Positions 20,487 through 30,100 of a DNA stretch of 53,365 nt are shown here, piece by piece. The position numbers were made by a program, and so were the translations under genes. The notes under the pieces are model-generated. The model saw nothing but the letters and a program-made list of their open reading frames with translations. It searched no databases and had not been told where the DNA came from. Source of the stretch: Prevotella sp. GTDB lineage: Bacteria > Bacteroidota > Bacteroidia > Bacteroidales > Bacteroidaceae. The DNA lies in NCBI GenBank assembly GCA_017618275.1, contig JAFZUS010000100.1, forward strand, positions 1-53,365, written 5' to 3'. Position 1 is the first letter of the stretch. Each line of letters opens with the position of its first letter.

Positions 20487-21785
20487 ATGATTTGGAATGA
20501 AGCCGTAGAATGTATGGATCGTGAGCAATTGCGAGAAATACAGAGTCGCCGTCTCGTTAAGATGGCAGAGTATGTGTATTATAACACTCCTTTTTACAGA
20601 AAAAAGTTTCAGGAGATGGGTTTGGAGCCTGGCGATATCAAAAGTATTGATGATATCGTGAAACTGCCGTTTACCAACAAACTAGATCTCCGAGACAATT
20701 ATCCTTTTGGTCTGGCTGCTGTACCGATGAGTCAGATTGTGCGAATTCATGCCTCCTCCGGTACGACAGGTAAACCTGTGGTTGTGCTTTACACCCGTAA
20801 GGATTTGGCTACATGGTCTGAGGCAATCTCTCGCGCTTTTACCGCTTATGGCGCTGGGAAGGAAGATATCTTCCAAGTGGCCTATGGCTATGGCTTGTTT
20901 ACTGGTGGTCTTGGGGCTCATGACGGTGCTACGAATATTGGGGCTTCCGTGATTCCCATTTCGTCGGGTAATACTCAGAAACAAATGACGCTGATGCATG
21001 ATTTCGGTGCAACGGTGCTTTGCTGTACTCCCAGTTATGCCATGTTCCTTGGCGAGGCCATGCGGGAGTGTGAATGGACGCGTGATGAATTCAAGTTGAA
21101 GATTGGTGTCTTTGGCGCAGAGCCCTGGACCGAGAAGATGCGTGTCAAACTTGAAGAGTCGTTGGGCATCAAGGCATATGATATTTACGGACTGAGTGAG
21201 ATTGCTGGACCTGGTGTCGGCTATGAGTGCGAATGCCAGCATGGTACACACCTGAACGAAGACTACTATTATCCGGAAATCCTTGACCCGAATACGGGTG
21301 AGCCACTTCCGGAAGGGGCCTTTGGCGAGTTGACCTTTACCCATCTTACCAAGGAGGGTATGCCGTTGTTGCGCTACCGTACCCATGACCTGACAGCATT
21401 GCATTATGAGAAATGTGCCTGTGGCCGTACACTCGTTCGTATGGATCGTATCCTTGGCCGCTGTGACGATATGCTGATTATCCGTGGTGTCAATGTGTTC
21501 CCGTCGCAGATTGAGGATGTCATCCTGAAGCAGAAGGAGTTTGAGCCTCATTTCCTGCTTATTGTGGATCGCGTGAACAATACCGACACATCCGAACTCA
21601 AAGTCGAGGTCAAGGAAGACTACTTCACCGACGACATGTCGACAATGGTCGGCCTGCAGAAGAAACTCGAAGGCGAACTCCGTAGTGTCATCGGCCTTGG
21701 ATTCAAGGTGCGTCTCGTGGAGCCGAAGGGCATCGAGCGCTCCGAAGGCAAGGCGAAGAGAGTCATCGATAAGAGACAACTCTAG
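20487..21785 (+). CDS. paaK: Phenylacetate-CoA ligase
   Basis: 432 residues, typical for the PaaK branch of adenylate-forming enzymes. The P-loop motif is SSGTTGKP (about 91-98), and the A5-like YGLSEIAGPGVGYEC and hinge/C-terminal motifs (LGRCDDMLIIRGVNVFPSQIE, then K near the end in GKAKRV) are intact. It activates an aryl-acetic acid with ATP and CoA. In anaerobic Bacteroidales such ligases probably act on aryl-acyl products of amino-acid fermentation rather than in aerobic phenylacetate breakdown; no paa catabolic genes are nearby. It is followed after 47 nt by a two-ACT-domain protein, a recurrent pairing. Confidence 0.92.
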   Translation: MIWNEAVECMDREQLREIQSRRLVKMAEYVYYNTPFYRKKFQEMGLEPGDIKSIDDIVKLPFTNKLDLRDNYPFGLAAVPMSQIVRIHASSGTTGKPVVVLYTRKDLATWSEAISRAFTAYGAGKEDIFQVAYGYGLFTGGLGAHDGATNIGASVIPISSGNTQKQMTLMHDFGATVLCCTPSYAMFLGEAMRECEWTRDEFKLKIGVFGAEPWTEKMRVKLEESLGIKAYDIYGLSEIAGPGVGYECECQHGTHLNEDYYYPEILDPNTGEPLPEGAFGELTFTHLTKEGMPLLRYRTHDLTALHYEKCACGRTLVRMDRILGRCDDMLIIRGVNVFPSQIEDVILKQKEFEPHFLLIVDRVNNTDTSELKVEVKEDYFTDDMSTMVGLQKKLEGELRSVIGLGFKVRLVEPKGIERSEGKAKRVIDKRQL

Positions 21786-21816
21786 GTAATCCTAGGCAAC
21801 CCTAGATAATCCTAAT
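21781..21816. repeat. CCTAGG array, 10-nt period, paaK-ACT gap
   Basis: TCTAGG at 21781, CCTAGG at 21791, CCTAGA at 21801 and CCTAAT at 21811, exactly 10 nt apart and starting within the paaK stop codon region. It is a more degraded version of the arrays at 16737 and 25143. Confidence 0.85.
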
Positions 21817-21832
21817 AAAAAAACTATATAAA

Positions 21833-22258
21833 ATGAAAGCAAAACAATTAAGTATTTTCCTCGAGAATAAGTCTGGCAGACTTACCGAGGTAACAGATGT
21901 TCTTGGCGAGGCAGGCGTCAACCTCTCAGCCATGAGTATTGCCGATAACAGTGATTTCGGTATCCTTCGTTGTATCGTCTCTGATCCGGAGAAAGCCTAT
22001 CAGGTGTTGAAAGAGGCTCATTTTGCCGTTAAGATCACCGATGTGATTGGTTTTGTCTGTCCGAACACGAGCGGGTCATTGGCAGTTGTACTCAGATATC
22101 TTTCCCAGAAAGGCATCTTCATTGAGTATATGTATTCATTTGCCAATGGTGATGTGGCTCATGTGGTGATTCGACCAACTGACCTTGATGCTTGTGAGCG
22201 GGTCCTGGAAGAGAAAAAGGTGGAACTGATGGCGGCAAACGACCTCTACCAGTTATAA
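21833..22258 (+). CDS. Tandem ACT-domain protein
   Basis: 141 residues made of two ACT domains (about 1-68 and 70-141). The first begins KQLSIFLENKSGRLTEVTDVLGEAGVNLSAMSIAD, the classic beta-alpha ligand-binding start; the second begins VVLRYLSQKGIFIEYMYSF. ACT domains bind small ligands, often amino acids, and regulate a partner. Its place directly after paaK suggests it senses an aromatic amino acid or derivative, which is inference. The hairpin at 22277-22324 ends the operon. Confidence 0.88.
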   Translation: MKAKQLSIFLENKSGRLTEVTDVLGEAGVNLSAMSIADNSDFGILRCIVSDPEKAYQVLKEAHFAVKITDVIGFVCPNTSGSLAVVLRYLSQKGIFIEYMYSFANGDVAHVVIRPTDLDACERVLEEKKVELMAANDLYQL

Positions 22259-22276
22259 ACAATGTTTAATACCTGA

Positions 22277-22324
22277 CGAATCTGCAAGTTTTTCGTGAGA
22301 AAATTTTGCAGATTCGATTTTTAT
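22277..22324 (+). terminator. Long terminator hairpin after the ACT gene
   Basis: Outer arms CGAATCTGCAA (22277-22287) and TTGCAGATTCG (22306-22316) are perfect, with further pairing inside (TTTTC/GAAAA-type), followed by ATTTTTAT. The right arm contains the TTTG (22305-22308) that serves as -33 of the purB promoter. Confidence 0.8.
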
Positions 22325-22337
22325 ATTTACCTTTGCA
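22305..22337 (+). promoter_or_regulatory. Promoter of purB
   Basis: TTTG 22305-22308, 19-nt spacer, TACCTTTGCA 22328-22337. The -33 box is embedded in the upstream terminator stem. The purB ATG is 48 nt downstream. Confidence 0.8.
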
Positions 22338-22385
22338 GCCCAAATGACACACTAAATAAAGGATAATTATCGATAATTTGAGAAA

Positions 22386-23732
22386 ATGGATTTAAGTTTA
22401 CTGACAGCCATCTCGCCTATAGATGGCCGCTACAGAGGCAAGACGGAACCATTGGCAGAGTACTTTTCGGAATATGCGCTAATTCGTTATCGGGTGCGTG
22501 TGGAGATTGAGTATTTTATCTCACTTTGTGAACTGCCATTGCCGCAATTGGAAGATTTCAACCATAGCCTGTTTGAGGGACTCCGTGACATCTATCGCAA
22601 CTTGACCCCTGCCGAGGCACAGCGTGTGAAAGACATCGAGAAGGTGACTAACCACGACGTCAAGGCCGTTGAATATTTCATTAAGGAGGAATTCGACAAA
22701 ATGGGGGGATTAGAACGGTATAAGGAGTTCATTCATTTCGGTTTGACCTCTCAGGATATTAATAATACCTCAGTCCCACTTTCTGTCAAGGAGGCGCTGG
22801 AGGATGTGTATTATCCGTTGGTGGAGGAACTGATAGAGCAACTTCACGACTATGCAGAAGAATGGAAGATGATACCAATGCTTGCCAAGACACATGGACA
22901 GCCAGCGTCTCCTACCCGTCTAGGGAAGGAGGTGATGGTTTATGTCTATCGTTTGGAGGAACAGTTGCGTGCTTTGAAAGAGACACCGTTGACTGCGAAA
23001 TTCGGTGGTGCTACAGGTAACTACAATGCTCATCATGTAGCCTATCCCCAGTATGATTGGCGTGAGTTCGGCAATCAGTTCGTTAGTGAGAAACTGGGGT
23101 TGGAGCGTGAGCAGTATACCACGCAGATTTCCAACTACGACTGGTTAGGAGCCATCTTCGATGCCATGCGGCGTATCAATACAATTGTCATTGACCTCGA
23201 CCGCGATTTCTGGATGTATATCTCCATGGACTATTTCAAGCAGAAGATCAAAGCCGGTGAGGTGGGCAGTAGTGCCATGCCGCACAAGGTAAACCCCATC
23301 GACTATGAGAACAGTGAAGGTAATCTTGGCATTGCCAATGCTCTGCTTCAGTTCCTGGCACAGAAGTTGCCTGTCAGTCGCTTGCAGCGTGACCTGACAG
23401 ACTCAACAGTCCTGCGTAATGTGGGTGTACCGATGGGACATGCCCTTATCGCCTTCCAGAGTACTTTGAAGGGGTTGCGTAAGTTGATCCTCAATGAGGA
23501 GAAATTGCAGGAGGACCTTGACAATACTTGGGCCGTTGTGGCAGAGGGTATTCAGACAATTCTTCGCCGTGAGGCGTATCCCCATCCCTACGAGGCATTG
23601 AAGGCCCTGACCCGTACTAACCAGAAAATGACGGAACAGACCATCCGCGACTTTATCGAGACTCTCGATGTCAGCGCATCCGTCAAGGAGGAATTGCGAA
23701 CTATCACCCCCTCTACTTACACAGGTATTTAA
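22386..23732 (+). CDS. purB: Adenylosuccinate lyase
   Basis: 448 residues. The fumarase/aspartase superfamily signature is GSSAMPHKVNPIDYENSEGN, with the mobile-loop catalytic Ser; the general-acid region TSQDINNTS and KTHGQPASPTRLGKE are also intact. It acts twice in purine synthesis, splitting SAICAR and adenylosuccinate. With guaB this window holds genes for both the AMP and GMP branches, though not adjacent. Its own promoter and terminator-flanked position make it a separate unit, possibly reading into the RluB-like gene. Confidence 0.96.
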   Translation: MDLSLLTAISPIDGRYRGKTEPLAEYFSEYALIRYRVRVEIEYFISLCELPLPQLEDFNHSLFEGLRDIYRNLTPAEAQRVKDIEKVTNHDVKAVEYFIKEEFDKMGGLERYKEFIHFGLTSQDINNTSVPLSVKEALEDVYYPLVEELIEQLHDYAEEWKMIPMLAKTHGQPASPTRLGKEVMVYVYRLEEQLRALKETPLTAKFGGATGNYNAHHVAYPQYDWREFGNQFVSEKLGLEREQYTTQISNYDWLGAIFDAMRRINTIVIDLDRDFWMYISMDYFKQKIKAGEVGSSAMPHKVNPIDYENSEGNLGIANALLQFLAQKLPVSRLQRDLTDSTVLRNVGVPMGHALIAFQSTLKGLRKLILNEEKLQEDLDNTWAVVAEGIQTILRREAYPHPYEALKALTRTNQKMTEQTIRDFIETLDVSASVKEELRTITPSTYTGI

Positions 23733-23785
23733 TGTATATTATATACATATATTTATTATATAGGAAATAGTTTTAGATTAGAAAA

Positions 23786-25138
23786 ATGGATTTCGAAAAC
23801 GAAAAGAAACAAGAGGAAACACCAAAAGAAGGTTTTCAGAGAGAACAGCGTGAATTCCGTCCGGGCCGTTCACCGCGCCCGCGTATTCACAACGGACAGC
23901 GTCCAGCCTATGAGCGTCCGAGTTACAACAATCATGAAGAGGATGAGGGCGGCTTCCGCCCGGAGGGATTTGGCGCAGGTTTGCAGAGTGGCACACCCCA
24001 GCGCCCCAGTTATCGTCCGAGGACAGGTGGCTATAATAATGACCGTGGTTATCAATCCCGTCAACCTCGCGAAGGTGGTTACCAGCCCCGTCAGAGTGGC
24101 GGCTATAATAGCGGTCGTCCTGCATTCGGCACTTCGCAGCGTGGTGGTGGCTACCAACCCCGTCAGTCTCGCGAAGGTGGTTACAGTCAACAGGGTGGCT
24201 ATCAGCCCCGTCAGTCCCGTGAGGGTGCCTATGGTCAGCAGGGTGGCTATCAGTCACGTGGCTATCAGCCTCGTCAGGGCGGATACAACTCCAATTATCC
24301 TAATAAGCCCTACAAGCCATTTAAGAAGAATGCTCGTCCACATTCGGCCGACTATGATCCGAATGCCAAGTATAGCATGAAGAAGCGTATCGAGTATAAG
24401 GAAGTCAATTATGATCCCAATGAGCCACTTCGTCTGAACAAGTATTTGGCCAATGCAGGTGTCTGTAGCCGTCGTGAAGCCGATGAGTTCATTCAGGCAG
24501 GTGTGGTGACGGTCAATGGTCAGATTGTGACTGAACTGGGTACGAAGATTCTCCGTACCGATGAGGTCCGTTTCCATGATCAGCCTGTCAGCATCGAGAA
24601 GAAAGTGTATGTCCTGTTGAATAAGCCTAAGGACTATGTGACGACGAGTGATGATCCTCAGCAGCGTAAGACGGTGATGGATCTGGTGAAGAATGCCTGC
24701 CCGGAGCGTATCTATCCTGTTGGTCGTCTTGATAGGAATACCACGGGTGTGCTCCTGCTTACGAATGATGGTGATATGGCCTCTAAACTGACTCATCCCA
24801 AGTATCTCAAGAAGAAGATCTATCATGTCTTCCTTGATAAGGCTTGTGCGGCTCATGATCTCCAGCAGATTGCAGAAGGCATCCAACTGGAGGATGGAGA
24901 GATTAAGGCCGATGATGTGCAGTATGCCCATCCTACTGACAAGAAACAGGTAGGCATTGAGATTCATTCCGGTAAGAACCGTATTGTACGCCGTATCTTC
25001 GAGAGCCTCGGTTATAAAGTGCTGAAACTGGATCGTGTGCAGTTTGCAGGTCTTACCAAGAAGAATCTGAAGCGTGGCGATTGGCGTTATCTCACAGAGG
25101 AAGAGGTGGATCGTCTGCGTATGGGAGCGTATGAGTAA
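23786..25138 (+). CDS. RluB-family rRNA pseudouridine synthase with a long Gly/Arg/Gln/Tyr-rich N-terminus
   Basis: 450 residues. The first about 185 are low complexity, with repeated GGYQPRQSREGGY-like units rich in G, Y, Q, R and P, then a Lys-rich segment. An S4 RNA-binding domain follows (LRLNKYLANAGVCSRREADEFI, about 212-270) and then the RsuA/RluB catalytic domain with GRLDRNTTGVLLLTNDG, whose Asp is the catalytic nucleophile. RluB modifies the 23S rRNA peptidyl-transferase region; the exact target here is inferred. E. coli RluB is shorter and has a basic C-terminal tail instead. The RGG-like extension probably binds RNA or drives condensate formation. Confidence 0.9.
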   Translation: MDFENEKKQEETPKEGFQREQREFRPGRSPRPRIHNGQRPAYERPSYNNHEEDEGGFRPEGFGAGLQSGTPQRPSYRPRTGGYNNDRGYQSRQPREGGYQPRQSGGYNSGRPAFGTSQRGGGYQPRQSREGGYSQQGGYQPRQSREGAYGQQGGYQSRGYQPRQGGYNSNYPNKPYKPFKKNARPHSADYDPNAKYSMKKRIEYKEVNYDPNEPLRLNKYLANAGVCSRREADEFIQAGVVTVNGQIVTELGTKILRTDEVRFHDQPVSIEKKVYVLLNKPKDYVTTSDDPQQRKTVMDLVKNACPERIYPVGRLDRNTTGVLLLTNDGDMASKLTHPKYLKKKIYHVFLDKACAAHDLQQIAEGIQLEDGEIKADDVQYAHPTDKKQVGIEIHSGKNRIVRRIFESLGYKVLKLDRVQFAGLTKKNLKRGDWRYLTEEEVDRLRMGAYE

Positions 25139-25142
25139 TAAT

Positions 25143-25188
25143 CTTAGGCAGTCCTAGGTAGTCCTAGGCAATCCTAGGTGATCCTAGA
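25143..25188. repeat. CCTAGG array, 10-nt period, rluB-asnS gap
   Basis: CTTAGG at 25143, CCTAGG at 25153, 25163 and 25173, and CCTAGA at 25183, exactly 10 nt apart. The array occupies most of the 63-nt gap and is the best preserved of the three. Confidence 0.9.
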
Positions 25189-25201
25189 AAAAACAGAAAG
25201 A

Positions 25202-26647
25202 ATGAAAAGAACAAAGATAATTGATGTGCTGAAGAGCACGGAATTTGGTAAGGAGGTCTGTGTAAAGGGCTGGGTGCGTACGCACCGTAGTTCAAAGGCC
25301 GTCGACTTTATTGCCCTCAACGACGGTTCGACCATCAAGAACGTTCAGATTGTGGTCGATCCTGCCAAGTTTGATGAGCAGTTGCTGAAAGACATTACCA
25401 CAGGTAGTTGTATCTGTGCTGAGGGTATGCTGGTGGAGAGTCAGGGTGCCGGACAGAATAGCGAGATACAGGCAACCCGTTTAGAGGTGTATGGCCTTTG
25501 TGGTAATGACTATCCCATGCAGAAGAAAGGTCAGTCGTTTGAAGTGATGCGTAAGAATGCCCATATGCGTTTACGTACCAATACGTTCGGGGCCGTCATG
25601 CGTATCCGCCACAATATGGCAATGGCCATCCATACTTATTTCCATGAGCATGGGTTCTTCTACTTCCACACTCCGCTGATTACGGCAAGCGACTGTGAGG
25701 GTGCAGGAAACATGTTCCAGGTGACCACTAAGAACCTTTATGACCTGAAGAAAGATGAGAACGGGAAAATCATTTACGATGATGACTTCTTTGGTGAGCA
25801 GACTTCGCTAACCGTCTCTGGTCAGTTAGAGGGTGAACTTGGTGCTACTGCACTTGGAGCCATCTACACTTTCGGTCCGACGTTCCGTGCAGAGAACAGT
25901 AATACACCCCGTCATTTGGCAGAGTTCTGGATGGTGGAGCCTGAGGTGGCTTTCCTCGATCAGGAAGAACTGATGGATCTGGAAGAGGACTTTATCAAAT
26001 ATTGTGTCCGTTGGGCACTCGACAACTGCAAGGATGACCTTCAGTTCCTGAACCAGATGATTGACAAGACTCTTATCCAGCGTTTGGAGAGTGTGTTGAA
26101 GGATCGTTTCGTCCGTTTGCCCTATACTGAGGGAATCAATATCTTGCAGGAAGCCATCAAAAATGGCAGAAAGTTTGAGTTCCCCTGCAACTGGGGCGAC
26201 GACTTGGCCTCTGAGCATGAGCGCTACCTGGTGGAGGAACATTTCAAGAAGCCCGTCATCATGACCGACTATCCTCGTGCGTTTAAGTCGTTCTATATGA
26301 AACAGAATTCGGATAATCCGGATAATCCAGGTTCATCTATCGGCTATAAGGGTGCTGTGGCTCCTGGCCCCACCATGCAGGGTACCGACGTACTTTTCCC
26401 GCAGATCGGTGAGATCATTGGTGGCTCGGTGCGTGAAGAGAACTATGATAAGTTGATGAGTGAGGTGGAACGCCGTCAGATGGATAAGACTCACTTGTGG
26501 TGGTATATTGACACCCGTCGCTGGGGAACCTGTCCGCATGCTGGCTTCGGCCTTGGTTTCGAGCGTCTGATTCTCTTCGTGACGGGTATGCAGAATATCC
26601 GTGACGTTATTCCGTTCCCAAGAACCCCAAAATCGGCAGAGTTTTAG
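25202..26647 (+). CDS. asnS: Asparaginyl-tRNA synthetase
   Basis: 481 residues from the ATG at 25202, preceded by AGAAAG. An in-frame GTG at 25178 lies inside the CCTAGG array and is not favoured. The N-terminal OB-fold anticodon-binding domain ([23 protein letters not shown]) is followed by a class II core with motif 2 [21 protein letters not shown] and motif 3 [10 protein letters not shown]. The AsnS-specific features ([21 protein letters not shown]) separate it from AspRS. It charges tRNA-Asn directly. A hairpin spans the stop codon (26632-26660). Confidence 0.96.
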   Translation: MKRTKIIDVLKSTEFGKEVCVKGWVRTHRSSKAVDFIALNDGSTIKNVQIVVDPAKFDEQLLKDITTGSCICAEGMLVESQGAGQNSEIQATRLEVYGLCGNDYPMQKKGQSFEVMRKNAHMRLRTNTFGAVMRIRHNMAMAIHTYFHEHGFFYFHTPLITASDCEGAGNMFQVTTKNLYDLKKDENGKIIYDDDFFGEQTSLTVSGQLEGELGATALGAIYTFGPTFRAENSNTPRHLAEFWMVEPEVAFLDQEELMDLEEDFIKYCVRWALDNCKDDLQFLNQMIDKTLIQRLESVLKDRFVRLPYTEGINILQEAIKNGRKFEFPCNWGDDLASEHERYLVEEHFKKPVIMTDYPRAFKSFYMKQNSDNPDNPGSSIGYKGAVAPGPTMQGTDVLFPQIGEIIGGSVREENYDKLMSEVERRQMDKTHLWWYIDTRRWGTCPHAGFGLGFERLILFVTGMQNIRDVIPFPRTPKSAEF

Positions 26648-26677
26648 TCGACCTGCCGATGATTTAAGGTTTTTTTG
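26632..26677 (+). terminator. Hairpin at the asnS stop codon
   Basis: ATCGGCAG (26632-26639) pairs with CTGCCGAT (26653-26660), enclosing the asnS stop, with a T-run 8 nt later (26671-26677). It is a plausible but not textbook terminator. Confidence 0.5.
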
Positions 26678-26707
26678 CTATAAAAATGCAAAAAAAAGCA
26701 AAGAATA

Positions 26708-26740
26708 TTTGAATATTAAAAATAAAATATTACTTTTGCA
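26708..26740 (+). promoter_or_regulatory. Promoter P1 upstream of the large lipoprotein
   Basis: TTTG 26708-26711, 19-nt spacer, TACTTTTGCA 26731-26740. It lies 385 nt before the lipoprotein start and a second promoter lies between, so P1 either gives a long leader or drives a separate small RNA. Confidence 0.75.
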
Positions 26741-26746
26741 CCCGAA

Positions 26747-26940
26747 AATCATAAACGAGGATCAATAAATGAGTCTCTTAATAATATAATAAGGTAATAG
26801 GAGGACCTTTCGGACTACGGAACAGAAACAATGACAATCAATAGTGTGCAAACCCCGATGTATAAACGGAATTTCGCGCTAAAAACGCTGTTTTTTCGAT
26901 GAATTGCCCTGAAAATGGCAATATTTTGCGGTTTTTTTTA
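26747..26940 (+). ncRNA. Possible small RNA between P1 and P2
   Basis: The stretch after P1 has no convincing reading frame. It contains two terminator-like endings: GCG/CGC around ACGCTGTTTTTT (26880-26896) and GCAATATTTTGC followed by eight T (26918-26939). An RNA of about 150-190 nt would result. It could equally be only the leader of the lipoprotein gene. Confidence 0.3.
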
Positions 26941-26957
26941 AAAAAAAGACGAAAATG

Positions 26958-26991
26958 TTTGCAAGATTTCAGAAATATATCTATATTTGCA
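26958..26991 (+). promoter_or_regulatory. Promoter P2 of the large lipoprotein
   Basis: TTTG 26958-26961, 20-nt spacer, TATATTTGCA 26982-26991. The transcript would have a leader of about 125 nt. Confidence 0.78.
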
Positions 26992-26997
26992 CCAAAA

Positions 26998-27125
26998 ATG
27001 TAACTCCGTGCAGGAGATATTGTGCCCTGTTAATGGGCTAATACGTAGATTTGAGATCAAATAGAAAGAAGTAAAAGAAGTATAACAACAACTTAATTTT
27101 TTTATTAATTTAAATTTTTAATCGT
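26998..27125 (+). promoter_or_regulatory. Structured 5' leader of the large lipoprotein mRNA
   Basis: Two small hairpins are visible near the 5' end: CTCC/GGAG (CTCCGTGCAGGAG) and GCCC/GGGC (GCCCTGTTAATGGGC). The remaining leader is A/U-rich. Such leaders can stabilise highly expressed mRNAs; no known riboswitch is recognised. Confidence 0.4.
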
Positions 27126-30100
27126 ATGAAAAAAAGAATTTTTGGTATGCTGCTGATGGGAGCAATGGTTATTGCTTCTGTTAGTATGTTTACGTCTTGT
27201 AAGGACTACGATGACGACATCAACAAACTGCAGAGCCAGATTGATGCTATCACCGCTCAGAAATTACAGGATCAGCTGACAACTCTGCAGAATGCTTTGA
27301 CGACTGCTCAGACTGCTGCTGAGGCTGCAAAGGCCGCTGCTGCTACTGCTCAGAAGACTGCCGAGGATGCTCAGGGTTCAGCTGACGCTGCTGATGCTGC
27401 TGCTAAGGCTGCTCAGGCAACTGCTAACGCTGCTGCTACGGCCCAGACAGTTGAGGATCTTTCAACTGCTATCGCTGATCTGCAGAAGATCATTGATGGA
27501 AAGGTCACTGCTGCCGATGTTGACGCTGCCATCGCTGCTGCCATTGCAGAGGTAGAGAAGAAAATCGTTGCTATCAGCGAAGATCTTCTGACTATTGATG
27601 ACGTTAAGAAGCTCCTTGCTGACGAAGGTTTCGCCAAGGACGCTGTTGTTAAGGACTTGGAGAGCCAGATCAAGGCTTTGGATGCTTTGGTTAAGGCCAT
27701 CAACGTTCCCGATCCCGTTGTAGACGAGGCTTGGAAGAAGAGCGTTGAGGATGCTATTGCTTCTCTGACTCAGATTAAGAAGGATATTGCCTCTAAGGCT
27801 AGTCAGACCAGCGTTGACGAACTGAAGAAGAGCGTTGATAAGGCTGTTGCTGCTATGGCAACTGTTGACGGTTTTGCTGGTTCAATCAATAGCTTGAACG
27901 TCTTCGCAAAGCGCAACCTGAGAAGCATCAACCTCAGCCCCGCCAAGTTCTATGGTGGTATTGAGGCTGTTGATATCTTCGCTTTCACTCCGAAAGAGGA
28001 AAAGATGAATGACAAGTGGCACTTCTTCAAGAGAGGTAGCAACGTTACATTGTCAGAGATTGGCTATGCAGACTATCACATCAGCCCGAAGAGCGTTGAC
28101 CTGACTAACTTCCAGGTTGGTTTCTTCACAAGAACTTCTGACATTGTAGAGCCCGCTACAACTGAGCAGACTCGTGCCGTCACGAACACAAACCGTCTGA
28201 AGCCCGTCTATAACAACACAAACGATTTGATTAAGAACAAGTATTGGAATGCCGGTACAGGTATCCTGACTGTTCCTTACAAAGTGGATGATGCTGTTAA
28301 GATTGCTAAGGAATTGAAGAACGAAAGTAAGGGTACAATTGCTGCTCTCCAGTTGTCAAAGGATAGCACTGTTACTTCTGACTATGCTTTGGTTGTTCCC
28401 ACTATCTCTGAGTTGCTCCTTATCACCGATAAGTCTTTCGCAAGCAAGAATACAGGTGATACTTGGAATGATGTTCCAGGTCTGAATAATGCTGCAGTTA
28501 ACAACTATCATCTGCATCGTAATTTCAGTTATCTGGCTATTTCCAAGACAACTGCTACCCACGAGATTGTTTATAACGGAAGTTTCAATATCAGTAAGGT
28601 TCTTGGTGTTCATGCCATTGATCCAGAGATTGTTACTGTAACCAAGAAGGCTGCCAAGGATAAGAGTAAGAATATTCAGGATACTGCTGAAATCGTTCTT
28701 CCCGAGAGAGCAACTGCTATCCGTTACAACTACGATCCTACTTATGACAGTGATGCTACTCTGTTGAAGAAGTATTGCACGGCATTGGATGCTGCTAAAC
28801 TGAAAGAACTTGGCCTCTACTTCGATGTACACCGTGTAGGTTACTCTTTGGGTACAACCCAGACTGAGGAGTCTAACCACATTCAGATTGTCGAAGAGAA
28901 CGGCGAGTTCATCGCTTATCCTCGTAACATTAGTGCTACAGATGGTTCAACTATTGAAGATAAGACCGCTAATGTGGCTGCTGTAGGTCGTATGCCTATC
29001 GTTTGTATCGAACTGAAGTATCAGAAGGGTGACAAGCCCGCTGCTACTGACCCGACTGTTACATTCGCTTACATGAAGTTCCTCATTGTGAAGGGTACTA
29101 CACCTGCTCCAACTGCTAAGGAGGCTGAATTCGAGGTTTCTGACGTTTGGGCTGACTGCGGTGAGGTTTCTGGTGAAGTGAAGTGGTATCAGATTGAGGG
29201 TAAGGTCTATGACGAGAAACTCGGCTTGGACAAGGAGACCTTCGATAAGAGATATGTCTTCGACTTCTACAAAGAGGTTGAAAAGGAAGATGAGGCTGAT
29301 AAGACCCAGTCTAAGGATATGCGTTATGGCTATCGCTTCAAGAAGAATAGCAAGGGCGAATTCACTCATGACAAGGATTCTATCGGTCAGGTAGTTGAGG
29401 AGTGGAACCTCTCAACTCAGGGTAAGTTGGATGCTACTACCCACATTATCAAGTGGTACTTCACAACTGCTGATTACATTAAGGTTTATAAGGATTTGAA
29501 GGCTAAGGGTAAACTTGCATACGACTGGAAGAGTGGTCAGATGTCAAATACTGTAGCCATTGAGACCTATGTCCGCTATGCCTATAAGTCTTCTTATCAC
29601 AAAGGTAATATGGATGTTACCGACGGTGATCCCGCTCTGTATATCAAGTTGACAATTCCTGTAGGTAAGTTCCACTGGGCTCTCGGTTCACTGGGTGGCA
29701 CCAAGACTCTGACTTACTGGTATGAACTCAACTCTACTACCAACGCTCCTGATAAGTCTACTGCTCGTGAAGTACGTGTGAACGTTCCTGTTCCTGTGCC
29801 CGATGCTAAGAAGAGTGTTACAACTCTGAGCGCACTGAACTGCCCATGGGGTGAGGCTCTTAAGATTACCAACGACAACCTGCTCGAGCGTACTGAGTTC
29901 TTGAAGGATCTGCACGACTACTTCCGTAACGGTAAGTTGGAGGCTGCTATTACTGACAAGACTCACTTCAAGAAACTTGCCCAGGCTAAGATTACTCCTG
30001 AGTTCAAGTTCACTCTGCCCGATGCAAAACTTGGCAATGCTACGTTCTCTGCAACAAACGGCACATGGACTGTGAAGGGTATTTCTGGTGCTACTTATAC

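Noticed and set aside
23870-24257. Antisense frames opposite the RluB-like N-terminal repeats
   Set aside because: They are translations of the low-complexity repeat on the opposite strand.
25178-25201. GTG start for asnS
   Set aside because: It lies in the CCTAGG array; the ATG at 25202 has a purine-rich upstream sequence and matches the family's N-terminus.
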